Origin: Lachnospiraceae bacterium
GTDB lineage: Bacteria > Bacillota > Clostridia > Lachnospirales > Lachnospiraceae
Direction: 5' to 3'
Assembly (NCBI GenBank): GCA_024691425.1
Contig: JAILNQ010000054.1
Location: 1 to 64,000 of the forward strand
Length of the DNA stretch: 64,000 nucleotides
How positions within the stretch are numbered: the stretch's first letter is position 1; each line of letters opens with the position of its first letter. Both the position numbers and the translations under genes were made by a program. Below are positions 1 to 7,830 of this stretch, piece after piece. The notes under the pieces were generated by a model. That model had not been told where the DNA came from. It did not search any database and was given only the letters and a program-made list of their open reading frames with translations.

Positions 1-1
1 T

Positions 2-217
2 GTCAATATCGGAGAACTGGTAAAGACCTTGACTGATGAAGTCCGGACTCAGTATAAAGATGTTGCGTGGAAAGAGGCTGCCGGCTTCAGGGATGTTGCG
101 GCTCACAAGTACATGAGTCTTGACATGGGCGATGTATATAAAACAATAAAAGAGGATTTTCCTGTATTCCAAGATAAGCTTGATAGAATATTCATGGAAG
201 CATCGGATGATCAATAG
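2..217 (+). CDS. HepT-like (DUF86) toxin ribonuclease, C-terminal part
   Basis: The 5' end lies outside the window; the frame is open from base 2, giving 71 residues before the stop. The text carries the HEPN/HepT signature R-x4-6-H as GFRDVAAHKY, followed by the usual pattern of aromatic and acidic residues (SLDMGDVYKTI). HepT proteins are the RNase half of MNT/HepT toxin-antitoxin pairs; the nucleotidyltransferase antitoxin would be expected just to the left, outside the window. A rho-independent terminator follows. Family assignment is firm from the motif; activity is inferred. Confidence 0.8.
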   Translation, partial: VNIGELVKTLTDEVRTQYKDVAWKEAAGFRDVAAHKYMSLDMGDVYKTIKEDFPVFQDKLDRIFMEASDDQ

Positions 218-253
218 CATTTGTGACCGGTAAAATATGATATCGAACAAAGG

Positions 254-280
254 AAGACCGCAATATCGCGGTCTTTCTTG
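254..280 (+). terminator. Rho-independent terminator after the HepT-like gene
   Basis: AAGACCGC and GCGGTCTT form a perfect 8-bp stem with a 6-nt loop, followed by a T-rich tail. It lies between the HepT-like gene and the convergent minus-strand gene. Confidence 0.8.
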
Positions 281-296
281 TTGCTTCGCGGATTTT

Positions 297-725
297 TTAT
301 CTTTTTGTGATCACGCCCTCAGTCAGATACCCTTGGATATAGAGATTCCCCAGCCATTCGTTTAATCGGCGATCAAGCTCTCCGGGTGTCTTCTCGTACA
401 GCTTCGGGTTGTAGCAGGAGCTGTTATCTTTCGCGTATATCTCTTCTGTATAGAACGGAGAGGTGCTGAGATAATATATGGGCCTTGCCGATATAATCTC
501 TTCTTTATCGTTCAGGGCGAGTTCTATACGCATGAGAGGGTCAAAGAGCGGATCGCCTTGAAGACTTATGCTCAGACACATCTCGATCGTCAGTGTATTG
601 TCATCGCGGTCAGAGTAATAAATTGAAAGCACCCATTCGCTTTTCGTACGGATCTGCGTATCTCCGGGCCCGATCATTTCGAGTATCTTTGCTATCTGTT
701 TTCCGTTTGCTTCCTGTATATTCAT
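297..725 (-). CDS. DUF6908-like protein of mobile elements
   Basis: A 142-residue soluble protein without signal or membrane segment. Its middle and end (GDPLFDP..., then NEWLGNLYIQGYL) resemble DUF6908 proteins, which are common on clostridial plasmids and integrative elements. The start has a GAGAGG ribosome binding site. It follows the 62-residue gene at 790-978 on the same strand and probably shares its transcript. Function is unknown. The link to DUF6908 comes from remembered sequence pattern, so it is moderate. Confidence 0.6.
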   Translation of the reverse strand: MNIQEANGKQIAKILEMIGPGDTQIRTKSEWVLSIYYSDRDDNTLTIEMCLSISLQGDPLFDPLMRIELALNDKEEIISARPIYYLSTSPFYTEEIYAKDNSSCYNPKLYEKTPGELDRRLNEWLGNLYIQGYLTEGVITKR

Positions 726-789
726 AAGTTTTTTTCCTCTCTGAGTATAGTCGTGTCTGAAGAGGAGAGGGGGAGTCCCCCTCTGCGCT

Positions 790-978
790 CTAGGCTGTTT
801 TTCTGAAGTGCTTGTTCATGTCCACCATAACCGTTTCCTTCGGGAGAGCCTTTCCTGTTCTGCTGTACCTGATCAAGGTGAAGGGCCTCATGTCCGGTTC
901 GCGGACAGTGCGGGGCGCTGATCCGGCGGTCATCTTCTTGACCAGTGCTTTTCCTCTTGATGTTAATCCGATTTTCAT
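790..978 (-). CDS. Small basic protein of unknown function
   Basis: A 62-residue, strongly basic protein (MKIGLTSRGKALVKKM...). It is preferred over the overlapping 144-residue frame at 722-1156 because an AGGAGG ribosome binding site sits correctly spaced before its ATG. It is the first gene of a minus-strand pair with the DUF6908-like gene and is read from the repeat-bearing promoter region near 1050-1105. No family is recognised. Its neighbours suggest a mobile-element accessory protein, possibly DNA-binding. Confidence 0.55.
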   Translation of the reverse strand: MKIGLTSRGKALVKKMTAGSAPRTVREPDMRPFTLIRYSRTGKALPKETVMVDMNKHFRKTA

Positions 979-1049
979 GGCGTTCCCTCCTTGTTCGTGA
1001 TCGAAATGTTCTTTGATGTGAGATGAAGCAAACCGTCATCTTGGTTCTG

Positions 1050-1078
1050 ATTATACGGATATGTATGTACATATTTAT
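1050..1078 (-). promoter_or_regulatory. Promoter for the minus-strand gene pair
   Basis: A perfect TATAAT lies on the minus strand at 1055-1050. The -35 region 17 nt upstream is poor and falls inside repeat copy 1065-1082, as expected for a regulated promoter. It lies in the 313-base gap between 978 and 1291, which otherwise holds the repeats at 1065-1105 and the divergent promoter at 1234-1242. Confidence 0.45.
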
Positions 1079-1105
1079 GTTCTCTGAATGTACATTTTTA
1101 TGTTC
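1065..1105. repeat. Two 18-bp direct repeats, probable operators
   Basis: Two copies of ATGTACATATTTATGTTC (1065-1082, 1088-1105) differ at one base and start 23 bp apart. Each holds an imperfect palindrome ACAT-N4-ATGT. The first copy overlaps the -35 position of the minus-strand promoter, so a dimeric repressor or activator is likely. Confidence 0.55.
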
Positions 1106-1233
1106 ATAAACATAGCGAGAATATGGCTGCAAGCTATTGATCTTGCGACAACACACGAGGAAGTGAATGGATCATTCTGTGAACCGGTTTATGACTGAAT
1201 GATCTTCGGACGGCGAAGTACCGCCTGAAATTA

Positions 1234-1242
1234 TGATATAAT
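1234..1242 (+). promoter_or_regulatory. Extended -10 promoter for the metallo-hydrolase gene
   Basis: TGATATAAT is an extended -10 element (TGn plus consensus TATAAT). No good -35 is visible. It precedes the gene at 1291, which has its own GGAGAGG ribosome binding site. Confidence 0.45.
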
Positions 1243-1290
1243 CAGAACGGTCGAGACCAGACTGAAGGAAAATGACGGAGAGGCAGAAAA

Positions 1291-2655
1291 ATGAACAGTA
1301 TTAAGATTTACCGCGGAACAAACCAGATAGGCGGAATAGTAACGGAATTCCAGAGCAGCGATCACAGGGTTCTTATAGATTTCGGTGCGAATCTTCCGGG
1401 AACAGAAGACGCAAAGATCGGGGATGACGAGCTTGTGGAGATGGTGTTCGGGGACAGAGAGAATCCGCGCGGCGCAGATGCCGTTCTTTTCACCCACTAT
1501 CATGGAGACCATGTCGGGCTCAAAGACCGTATTCCCGAAGGTATCGATATGTATATAGGAGATACGGCAAAAGCCATCATGAAAATGATCGCTGCCCGTG
1601 TTGATAAACTGAATGAAATAAAGGGGAATGACGTCCCTCCTGAACTGCCATTGATAAACAAAATGAAACCATACTGGGAAAACGGAACCGCCAGGGATTT
1701 CGGAGAGATAAAAGTAACACCGCTTATGTGCGATCATTCTGCGATAGATGCTTACATGTTCCTCATCGAGATCAACGGGAAGAGGGTTCTGTACACGGGA
1801 GATTTCAGGGAACATGGGATTCCCGGAACTGAAGCGTTTGAAAACACCATTAAGACGCAAGTCGGCAAAGTCGATATCCTTGTCACGGAAGGAACGATGA
1901 TCTTTAGGACGAACGAGTCAAAGCACGGCATCGTCATGGACGAGGAGCAGCTCGGAAAAGAAGCCAAAAAGATTTTCAGGACTCATAAAGAGAATGTCGT
2001 CCTTGTGTCATCAACGAATCTCGACAGCATAATGGAGTTTTATCATGCCACTCCGGGTGAAAAAGCGTTTCTGTGCGATCCTTATCAGGCGGAGATCATG
2101 AAAATAGCCATCGAAGCCAGAAACAGAGATTATCCCGACAAGTACTGCTATAAGAAGACTATATATGTCCTCTGCCCTGAGCAGAAAATAGCTTACATGT
2201 GGAACGTTAAGGATGTGATGAATCCCAATAACAGGCGCAAGAGCTTTTTTATGGCTGATCCGGATATATATCTGAAGAAGGGGTTCGTGATGCTGGCAAG
2301 GCCTAACCGGAATCCTGATCTTAAGCCGGGAAAATTTGAGGAACGCATGCAGCAGATGGAGGACCCGTTCATCACCTATTCGCTCTGGGACGGTTATCTT
2401 GAAGGCGGTAAAGCTCCCGATCAGGCGATAGTGGATTTCGTTCGGGGAAGGGATGATGAGTCTCATATGAAAAAGCTGCATACGAGCGGACATGCATACG
2501 TGGAAACGCTTGCGAAACTCATGGATATGACGGATCCTGAAGTCATAATCCCGATGCATACGGAAAGCGCCGAAGCATTCAAAATGATGCCTGAGTTTGC
2601 CGATTTTAATGACCGGATCCATACGCTGGCTGACGGGGAGGAATTTATTCTATGA
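1291..2655 (+). CDS. RNase J-like MBL-fold metallo-hydrolase
   Basis: A 454-residue protein of the metallo-beta-lactamase fold. The zinc motif H-x-H-x-D-H is complete (THYHGDH, His69, His71, Asp73, His74), followed by CDHSAIDAY, TGDFREHG and a C-terminal IPMHTE histidine, in the order of RNase J/CPSF-type enzymes. The HTSGHA segment near the end is also typical. It lacks the extra C-terminal domain of true RNase J and is shorter, so it may be a nuclease-like paralogue rather than the essential enzyme. It overlaps the next gene by four bases (ATGA), implying translational coupling. Confidence 0.8.
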   Translation: MNSIKIYRGTNQIGGIVTEFQSSDHRVLIDFGANLPGTEDAKIGDDELVEMVFGDRENPRGADAVLFTHYHGDHVGLKDRIPEGIDMYIGDTAKAIMKMIAARVDKLNEIKGNDVPPELPLINKMKPYWENGTARDFGEIKVTPLMCDHSAIDAYMFLIEINGKRVLYTGDFREHGIPGTEAFENTIKTQVGKVDILVTEGTMIFRTNESKHGIVMDEEQLGKEAKKIFRTHKENVVLVSSTNLDSIMEFYHATPGEKAFLCDPYQAEIMKIAIEARNRDYPDKYCYKKTIYVLCPEQKIAYMWNVKDVMNPNNRRKSFFMADPDIYLKKGFVMLARPNRNPDLKPGKFEERMQQMEDPFITYSLWDGYLEGGKAPDQAIVDFVRGRDDESHMKKLHTSGHAYVETLAKLMDMTDPEVIIPMHTESAEAFKMMPEFADFNDRIHTLADGEEFIL

Positions 2656-3404
2656 ACTATTTTGTAGAAGGATTACAGGGAAGCGGGAAAAGCACTCTTG
2701 TAAAAAAACTGTCCGATGAGCACCCGGAGATGCACGCATATCATGAGGGAGACTATTCTCCTGTCGAACTGGCTTGGTGCGCGTATGTTAGCAAGGCCAC
2801 TTATTCCGCGATCATTGAAAGATATCACGACATTGAAAAAGAGATAAAAGAAAAGAGTCATGAAGAAGATGGGAATATGATCATCTGCTTCACTCAGATT
2901 CTTACGGATATCCCCGGGTTTCACAAGGACCTTGAACAGTATGAGATCTACAACAACCGATTATCGCGTGAGGATTTCAGAAATATAATTCTGAAACGGT
3001 TTTCCCGATGGGATACTGACGGCAACATATTTGAATGCTCGATCTTCCAGAACATAGTAGAGGATATGATGCTGTTTCAGAATGCATCCGACGGGGAGAT
3101 AATCGATTTCTACAAAGAGATCAGAAATGTTCTGGATGGCCGGGATTATCGGATATTATATCTTCTTTCCGAGGATATACGCGCCAATATCAATGTGATA
3201 AGAAAAGAAAGATCTGATGACCAGGGAAACGAACTGTGGTATCCGCTGATGCTCGGATTTTTCAATGAGTCTCCGTATGCGAAGAAGCACGGTGTTTCCG
3301 GAGAAGAGGCCATGCTTTCGCATTTCGGACACAGACAGGAACTGGAACTGAAGATCTGCCGCGAAGTCTTTCCCGACAGACATGAACTGCGTAGAAGGGG
3401 TTAG
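2652..3404 (+). CDS. P-loop kinase-like protein
   Basis: A 250-residue cytoplasmic protein with a perfect Walker A loop near the N-terminus (GLQGSGKST, residues 7-15). The rest is rich in charged helices; an RxxR-rich lid as in nucleoside kinases is not obvious. Start overlaps the stop of the metallo-hydrolase, so the two are co-translated. The substrate is not recognisable. It could be a nucleoside or small-molecule kinase, perhaps working with the RNase J-like partner on nucleotides or RNA; this is only inferred from adjacency. Confidence 0.65.
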   Translation: MNYFVEGLQGSGKSTLVKKLSDEHPEMHAYHEGDYSPVELAWCAYVSKATYSAIIERYHDIEKEIKEKSHEEDGNMIICFTQILTDIPGFHKDLEQYEIYNNRLSREDFRNIILKRFSRWDTDGNIFECSIFQNIVEDMMLFQNASDGEIIDFYKEIRNVLDGRDYRILYLLSEDIRANINVIRKERSDDQGNELWYPLMLGFFNESPYAKKHGVSGEEAMLSHFGHRQELELKICREVFPDRHELRRRG

Positions 3405-3467
3405 CGTTCCAGTTTGACAGCTTCGCAAGCGGACGGCAATTCAGATATCAGATAAAGGAAGATTAAT

Positions 3468-3611
3468 ATGGATTTTTATGAAACGATCGAAAAGAGGAGA
3501 ACCATTAGGGATTTTGAACCGGAGGATATACCGGATGAAGTTGCTTCTGCCGTTTTACGCGTATATAATAATCAGGAAACTGTCAATAGATTCCTTGTAA
3601 GGAGGAAATGA
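3468..3611 (+). pseudogene. Nitroreductase family remnant (N-terminal 30 residues)
   Basis: An AAGGA site and ATG open a 47-codon frame whose first 30 residues (MDFYETIEKRRTIRDFEPED...) match the conserved start of FMN-dependent nitroreductases. After codon 30 the match stops and the remaining 17 residues look like former non-coding DNA. About 80% of the enzyme is missing, including the flavin-binding part. The stop overlaps the start of the membrane-protein gene at 3608. It reads as an internal deletion fused to the upstream region of the next gene. Confidence 0.65.
3541..3569 (+). promoter_or_regulatory. Promoter inside the nitroreductase remnant
   Basis: TTGCTT, a 17-bp spacer and TATAAT (3564-3569) precede the small membrane-protein gene at 3608, which has an AGGAGG site. 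The -35 box lies in nitroreductase-derived sequence. Confidence 0.5.
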
Positions 3612-3892
3612 TGAGCACTGATAACAACTATGGCAATATTCCGTTGGAATATACACCGATCTCAATGTGGGGCTATTTCGGATATGAGCTTCTGTTCTCG
3701 ATTCCCTGCATAGGATTTATTTTCCTGATTATTTATGCGACATCGGCAAGTAACAGGAACCTCAGGAATTTCGCAAGATCTTATTTCTGCTACCTGATCA
3801 TTGTCCTGATCGTTTGCGCCATTGCGCTTTTTGCAACTATGAGTGCCGGATTGTTAGGCGCATTTTCGCCTGCGGATATTTTCGGCAATTAA
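3608..3892 (+). CDS. Small two-helix membrane protein
   Basis: A 94-residue protein with a polar N-terminus, a WGYFGYELLF motif and two hydrophobic segments (about residues 27-46 and 58-82). The AGGAGG site at the end of the nitroreductase remnant sets the start. It is followed after 3 nt by the DUF2752 gene, so the two are one transcript. The family is widespread in Clostridia next to TM2 or DUF2752 proteins, but no function is known. Confidence 0.65.
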   Translation: MMSTDNNYGNIPLEYTPISMWGYFGYELLFSIPCIGFIFLIIYATSASNRNLRNFARSYFCYLIIVLIVCAIALFATMSAGLLGAFSPADIFGN

Positions 3893-3895
3893 GAA

Positions 3896-4345
3896 ATGTC
3901 TGGGACTGCCGGAATGAAAACGACGATGTCATTGATCAAAGAAGATCTGAAAAGAGTGGCACCGGCAATCATTCCGGTGGTCTTTTATTGTGCCCTGACG
4001 CAGCTGCTGTTTCATAGGATCTGCCCGTTCGTATTGATCACAGGATTTCCGTGCCCCGCCTGCGGTATGACAAGAGCCGTTGCATGTTTTGCAACAGGGC
4101 GATGGCATGAAGCGGCATTATATAACATTATGGCAGTGCCGTGGGTAATACTGGGAGCTGCGGCTCTTGTGAGGAGATACGTTATCCCCGGGAAAAAGAG
4201 GATGATGGAGATATCTCTCTGCCTTGTATGTATCGCGACAATTGCATATTATATATTCCGGATCATTTATCTCTATCCATCGGAACCTGTCATGGTATAT
4301 CACGAAGATAACCTGATCGAATTTGTGATTCGGCATAAAGCCTGA
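3896..4345 (+). CDS. DUF2752 membrane protein
   Basis: A 149-residue protein with the DUF2752 hallmark FPCPACGMTRA (two cysteines in CPAC followed by GMTR). Three or four hydrophobic segments surround it. The stop lies inside the terminator hairpin arm. ATG at 3914 is an alternative start; neither start has a strong ribosome binding site, which fits coupling to the gene 3 nt upstream. DUF2752 function is unknown. Confidence 0.8.
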   Translation: MSGTAGMKTTMSLIKEDLKRVAPAIIPVVFYCALTQLLFHRICPFVLITGFPCPACGMTRAVACFATGRWHEAALYNIMAVPWVILGAAALVRRYVIPGKKRMMEISLCLVCIATIAYYIFRIIYLYPSEPVMVYHEDNLIEFVIRHKA

Positions 4346-4374
4346 TGAAATTGATTTTTCATCGGGCTTTTCTG
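4338..4374 (+). terminator. Rho-independent terminator after DUF2752 gene
   Basis: GCCTGATGAAA pairs with TTTCATCGGGC (one G-T pair) around a short loop, followed by TTTTCTG. The left arm includes the stop codon of the gene. Confidence 0.8.
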
Positions 4375-4437
4375 ATATAATACACATATTGACCTGATAT
4401 CTGAGGTGGGAAACTTCGCGTAAACAGGAGACAGCAG

Positions 4438-4503
4438 ATGCAGAAGAGAATAAAGGATACGCCGGTTTATGAGTGCTATTTTCACAAAGGCTTGATAGAG
4501 TGA
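4438..4503 (+). CDS. Possible 21-codon ORF before the acetyltransferase
   Basis: An ATG with a CAGGAG site opens a 21-residue frame (MQKRIKDTPVYECYFHKGLI...) ending 10 nt before the acetyltransferase start. It may be a gene remnant or a translated leader. It is listed because start and spacing are good; there is no homology support. Confidence 0.25.
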   Translation: MQKRIKDTPVYECYFHKGLIE

Positions 4504-4513
4504 GGAATGTATT

Positions 4514-4993
4514 ATGGTTTTTGAAGAAGCTGCAAAAGATGATATAGATGAGCTGATCCGTCTGAGGATCGCATATATGATCGACGATTTCGGTTCGGTT
4601 ACCGATCAAGAGAGAGAAGGCATGGAAAAACAGCTGCCGGACTATTTCGAGCGGAAACTAGGAACGGAGCTTATCGCGTTCGTTGCAAGGGATGCCGGCC
4701 GGATCGTGTCCGTGGCGTATCTGCATATCATTGAAATGCCAGCGAACTCAATACTGCTGAACGGTCTGTACGGAGATGTTCTGAGCGTATACACTGAGCC
4801 GGAATACCGCGGTAAGGGAATGTGCACAAAGCTTATGAAGAACCTTATGGAATACGGCAGAAAACGCGGGCTTGGACGTATTGATCTTCTGGCAACTGAC
4901 AATGGGTATCCGATATATGCGAAGCTCGGTTTCAAGGACAAAGAGCACAGATACAAGGATATGCGGTATAAGTATGAGACGCAGGATCTGTGA
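4514..4993 (+). CDS. GNAT family N-acetyltransferase
   Basis: A 159-residue acetyl-CoA-dependent acyltransferase. The acetyl-CoA loop is clear (VYTEPEYRGKGMCTKLM, motif A with R-G-K-G-M), preceded by the central beta strands and followed by the GYPIYAKLGF segment typical of GNAT C-termini. The single cytoplasmic domain has normal length. A GAGG site precedes the ATG. The substrate cannot be told from sequence; the neighbours give no hint. Confidence 0.85.
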   Translation: MVFEEAAKDDIDELIRLRIAYMIDDFGSVTDQEREGMEKQLPDYFERKLGTELIAFVARDAGRIVSVAYLHIIEMPANSILLNGLYGDVLSVYTEPEYRGKGMCTKLMKNLMEYGRKRGLGRIDLLATDNGYPIYAKLGFKDKEHRYKDMRYKYETQDL

Positions 4994-5091
4994 GGTCTGG
5001 CATAAAGTCAGGTATGTTCTTTTTTACCTAAAAGAGATAGAATAGGGAATGTTGTTATGAAATGTTATAGGGTGATCCGGGAGGCCCGAAA

Positions 5092-6738
5092 ATGAAAAAA
5101 AAGCTGCAGAGCGTTCTGATCGCATTGCTGTTATCCGCTTTCGCAATAAGCGGGTGCGATGAAACCTGGCTTGAAGAAGATGATATCGAGCTCGCGGGAG
5201 AAGCTGAGGAAACTGAAGAGCCTGAAGAGACCGAAGAAAACGATGAATCTCAAGAAGCAGCAGGCAATAGCGTTCACAGAGATAACGATTCAGATGAACT
5301 TGAGAATATAGATGTTGAGCCCGTGGAGATCGGAAACGACGCGGAATCCGCGACGATCATGATCTATCTGAACGGATCCGATCTGGAGACCAAGGCAGGC
5401 GAAGCCACGACCGATATTTCCGAGATGATCAAATCCGGCGCGGGGGAAAACGTCAATGTCATCATCCAGACAATGGGGACGAAGAGATGGCATGATTACG
5501 ATATCTCTTCAGAGACTTCGCAGATATACAGGATACATAACGGTGAATGTGAGCTTGTAAAAGACAATTTAGGACAGCTAGACTGCACGGCATCAAAGAC
5601 GCTGGCCGATTTTATCGATTACGGGAAGAAGAATTACCCGGCCGACAGATACATGCTCATATTCTGGGATCACGGCGGCGGTCCGGTATACGGCTTCGGA
5701 TACGACGAATGGCAGCCGGATACGGCCTCTCTGACACTTGACGAGATACAGGATGCTCTTAAGAAAAATTCGGACATAAGTTTTGACATCATCGGGATGG
5801 ACTGCTGCATCATGGCTAATCTTGAGACGTGCTATGTCCTGTCTCCGTTCTGCAAGTATGCCGTTCTGTCTGAAGACTTTGAGTCAGGGCTTGGGTGGTC
5901 GTATACGGAATGGATGAAACTGATAGAAGAAAATCCCGGGATATCAACTCCGCTGCTCGGGAAGAAGATCATAGACAACATGATAAGCGCGAATGAAGAG
6001 GATGATGATGAGGGCGGATCATCAACGATGATACTCGTGAACGAAAAGGCTGTTCCGGATCTTGTGAAGAAGTGGACGGAATATGCCTACAAGAATACGG
6101 AAAAACTTTTAGGCTCAAACTACAGCAAGCTCCACAAGGCCATCGGAAGAGGATTCTTTGAAAGCTTTTTTGATTCATGGGATGATGATGACAGTTATGT
6201 GACAATGGAAGATTTCTATGTGAGCGACATGATGTCCATTGTCGAGAATGTCGGTGAAGAGGGTGTTTCCACGGACAATCTGCGCTCGTCCCTTAAAGAC
6301 TGCGTTGCATATTTCGGTCACACATCAGATAAAAACGAGCTCACCGGTCTTGCCATATCGCTTCCGTACGGCGACAGGAGCTATTATGACAGGCTGGTCA
6401 AAGTTTATTCGAAATGCGGATTCGATGAAAAGTACATAAACTGGCTCGAAAAATTCGTCGGCGCCGAAGGAAGCAGCAATTACTGCGATTACAGTGAATT
6501 CGAGGATTCGTGGTCCGGATGGGAAACCTATGAGGAAGGATGGGAATCCTGTGACGGAAGCGAAGACTTCGAAGACTGGGAATACGATTACGAGGAGAAG
6601 CTCTGGTATCTTTATGAAGACGGCAATGTCTACTTATATGATGACGAGTCGGATATGATGTTCTTCTATGATGAATATGAAGATGAAATATATTACTATG
6701 ATGAGGACGATGACGACTGGTACATTGTTGAGGAATAG
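5092..6738 (+). CDS. Clostripain-family (C11) cysteine peptidase lipoprotein
   Basis: A 548-residue secreted lipoprotein: signal peptide with lipobox (AISGC, Cys22), an acidic linker to about residue 80, then a C11 peptidase domain. The catalytic His194 is in WDHGGG and the catalytic cysteine in MDCCIMANLE (Cys239, aligned to the DAC of clostripain). Clostripains cleave after arginine or related residues. The last 75 or so residues are an odd tail rich in Asp, Glu, Tyr and Trp, with repeated YYYD-like blocks. GGGAGG gives a clear start, and a TAGAAT -10 lies near 5038. Anchored on the outer face of the membrane. Confidence 0.85.
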   Translation: MKKKLQSVLIALLLSAFAISGCDETWLEEDDIELAGEAEETEEPEETEENDESQEAAGNSVHRDNDSDELENIDVEPVEIGNDAESATIMIYLNGSDLETKAGEATTDISEMIKSGAGENVNVIIQTMGTKRWHDYDISSETSQIYRIHNGECELVKDNLGQLDCTASKTLADFIDYGKKNYPADRYMLIFWDHGGGPVYGFGYDEWQPDTASLTLDEIQDALKKNSDISFDIIGMDCCIMANLETCYVLSPFCKYAVLSEDFESGLGWSYTEWMKLIEENPGISTPLLGKKIIDNMISANEEDDDEGGSSTMILVNEKAVPDLVKKWTEYAYKNTEKLLGSNYSKLHKAIGRGFFESFFDSWDDDDSYVTMEDFYVSDMMSIVENVGEEGVSTDNLRSSLKDCVAYFGHTSDKNELTGLAISLPYGDRSYYDRLVKVYSKCGFDEKYINWLEKFVGAEGSSNYCDYSEFEDSWSGWETYEEGWESCDGSEDFEDWEYDYEEKLWYLYEDGNVYLYDDESDMMFFYDEYEDEIYYYDEDDDDWYIVEE

Positions 6739-6838
6739 AAGAAACAGATTTTGTTTTTGATTTTCCGAAATCGTGATAGAATAGTCTTTAACTGCAGGGC
6801 ATGTCCCTGACAGAAAGGGAAGGATTGACAGAAAAGAT

Positions 6839-7051
6839 ATGGACGCAAATGGTCTTGATCCGGAACAGCAGGCATTGCTTGCAAGCATAATGGGCAACTC
6901 ACCTCAGGCGGGAGGCGGTGCAGCATTTACTGCCGCACAGGTTTCGCCTGCAGCACCTGCGGCCCCTGCAGCAGCACCTGCGGCTTCCGCTAATCCCGGA
7001 AGAGTGCTCTCGCAGGCGGAGATTGATGCTCTCATTGCATCGATGGGGTAG
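6839..7051 (+). CDS. Small protein with C-terminal FliM-like CheY-docking motif
   Basis: A 70-residue protein made of an N-terminal segment (DPEQQALLASIMG), a flexible Ala/Pro/Gly linker and a C-terminal LSQAEIDALIASMG. That last motif matches the conserved N-terminus of flagellar FliM (LSQxEIDALL), the site that binds phosphorylated CheY and related proteins. Here it stands alone, with no switch domain. The ribosome binding site AAGGGAAGGA is about 14 nt from ATG, longer than ideal. The gene ends at a shared terminator facing the EAL phosphodiesterase. Role unknown; a docking or scaffold peptide is the best guess. Confidence 0.6.
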   Translation: MDANGLDPEQQALLASIMGNSPQAGGGAAFTAAQVSPAAPAAPAAAPAASANPGRVLSQAEIDALIASMG

Positions 7052-7085
7052 TTCTTCGATTGCATTTTCCGTTCAGGTTCAAAGA

Positions 7086-7124
7086 AAAAGATAACCGATC
7101 CGTATAGGACCGGTTATCTTTTTT
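7086..7124. terminator. Bidirectional terminator between convergent genes
   Basis: AAAAGATAACCG pairs perfectly with CGGTTATCTTTT, with further TCC/GGA pairs inside. A-rich and T-rich flanks suit both the plus-strand small gene and the minus-strand EAL gene. Confidence 0.8.
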
Positions 7125-7830
7125 ATGCAGGTCTTGCAAGATAGAATCCCTGGAACAGGTCACCCCCCAGACTCACAAGACATTCGAATTCTTCTTTTTC
7201 TTCAACGCCTTCGGCAACAACAAGTATATCTTTGGAATGGAATTCATCCAGAAGTTTTCTGACGTTCTCCTGCTTTTCGGGGATATGGTCGATCCCGGAT
7301 ATCAGTTCTCTGTCGAGCTTGACGATATGCGGATTCATTATCCTGACTCTTTCGAGATTATTGATCCCGATTCCGAAATCATCGACCGCCAGGAGATTGT
7401 CCATTGCCCTTACCGAGCGGCTCTTTTCGTTCCAGTGCTCCAGAGAGAAATACGGATATTCGAGATTCTCGATGATCATTCTTCCGCGTATTTCCTCGCC
7501 GAAGTATTCCCAGAATGCATCGGCTTCTTCCTGCCTCATGCAGTCGGAAGGAAACGAATTGATCGAGACCCTCTCGGGATAACCCCTGAGAAAATATGCC
7601 TGCATGGCGCCGAAAAATGTAGCAACTTCAAGAACATGGAGTTTGTCGAGCTTCGTATACTCGGCAATGAGCTCCGTGACTGTTTCGCCCTCTGGCCGCA
7701 TAAGAGCTTCATAGGCGAAAATCGTTTCGCCGTCAGGCTTATATATCGGCTGAAAAGCATATTCGATTTTCAGTTCACCAAGCGCTTTCAGGATATCCTT
7801 ATCCAACGGCAGATGGTCAAAATAGATCAT
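7123..7830 (-). CDS. EAL-domain c-di-GMP phosphodiesterase
   Basis: A 235-residue stand-alone EAL protein. Residues known to be needed for catalysis are present: Glu41 (YEALMR), Asn91, Glu121 and Glu124 (IENLEY), Asp150-Asp151 (VDDFG), Lys171 (VKLD), Glu207 and Glu210 (AEGVE) and Gln227 (QGFYLARP). It is therefore probably an active enzyme hydrolysing c-di-GMP to pGpG. There is no sensor domain or membrane segment. An AGGGAGG site precedes the ATG. It lies a few kilobases from the MshEN exopolysaccharide synthase, a likely c-di-GMP target. Confidence 0.9.
   Translation of the reverse strand: MIYFDHLPLDKDILKALGELKIEYAFQPIYKPDGETIFAYEALMRPEGETVTELIAEYTKLDKLHVLEVATFFGAMQAYFLRGYPERVSINSFPSDCMRQEEADAFWEYFGEEIRGRMIIENLEYPYFSLEHWNEKSRSVRAMDNLLAVDDFGIGINNLERVRIMNPHIVKLDRELISGIDHIPEKQENVRKLLDEFHSKDILVVAEGVEEKEEFECLVSLGGDLFQGFYLARPA

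Noticed and set aside
1065-1105. LexA (SOS) boxes
   Set aside because: The GAAC halves are present, but the distance to the second half does not match GAAC-N4-GTTC; the repeats fit ACAT-N4-ATGT better.
722-1156. 144-codon minus-strand frame overlapping the 62-residue gene
   Set aside because: It has no ribosome binding site and runs through the promoter repeats; the 62-residue frame has AGGAGG at the right distance.
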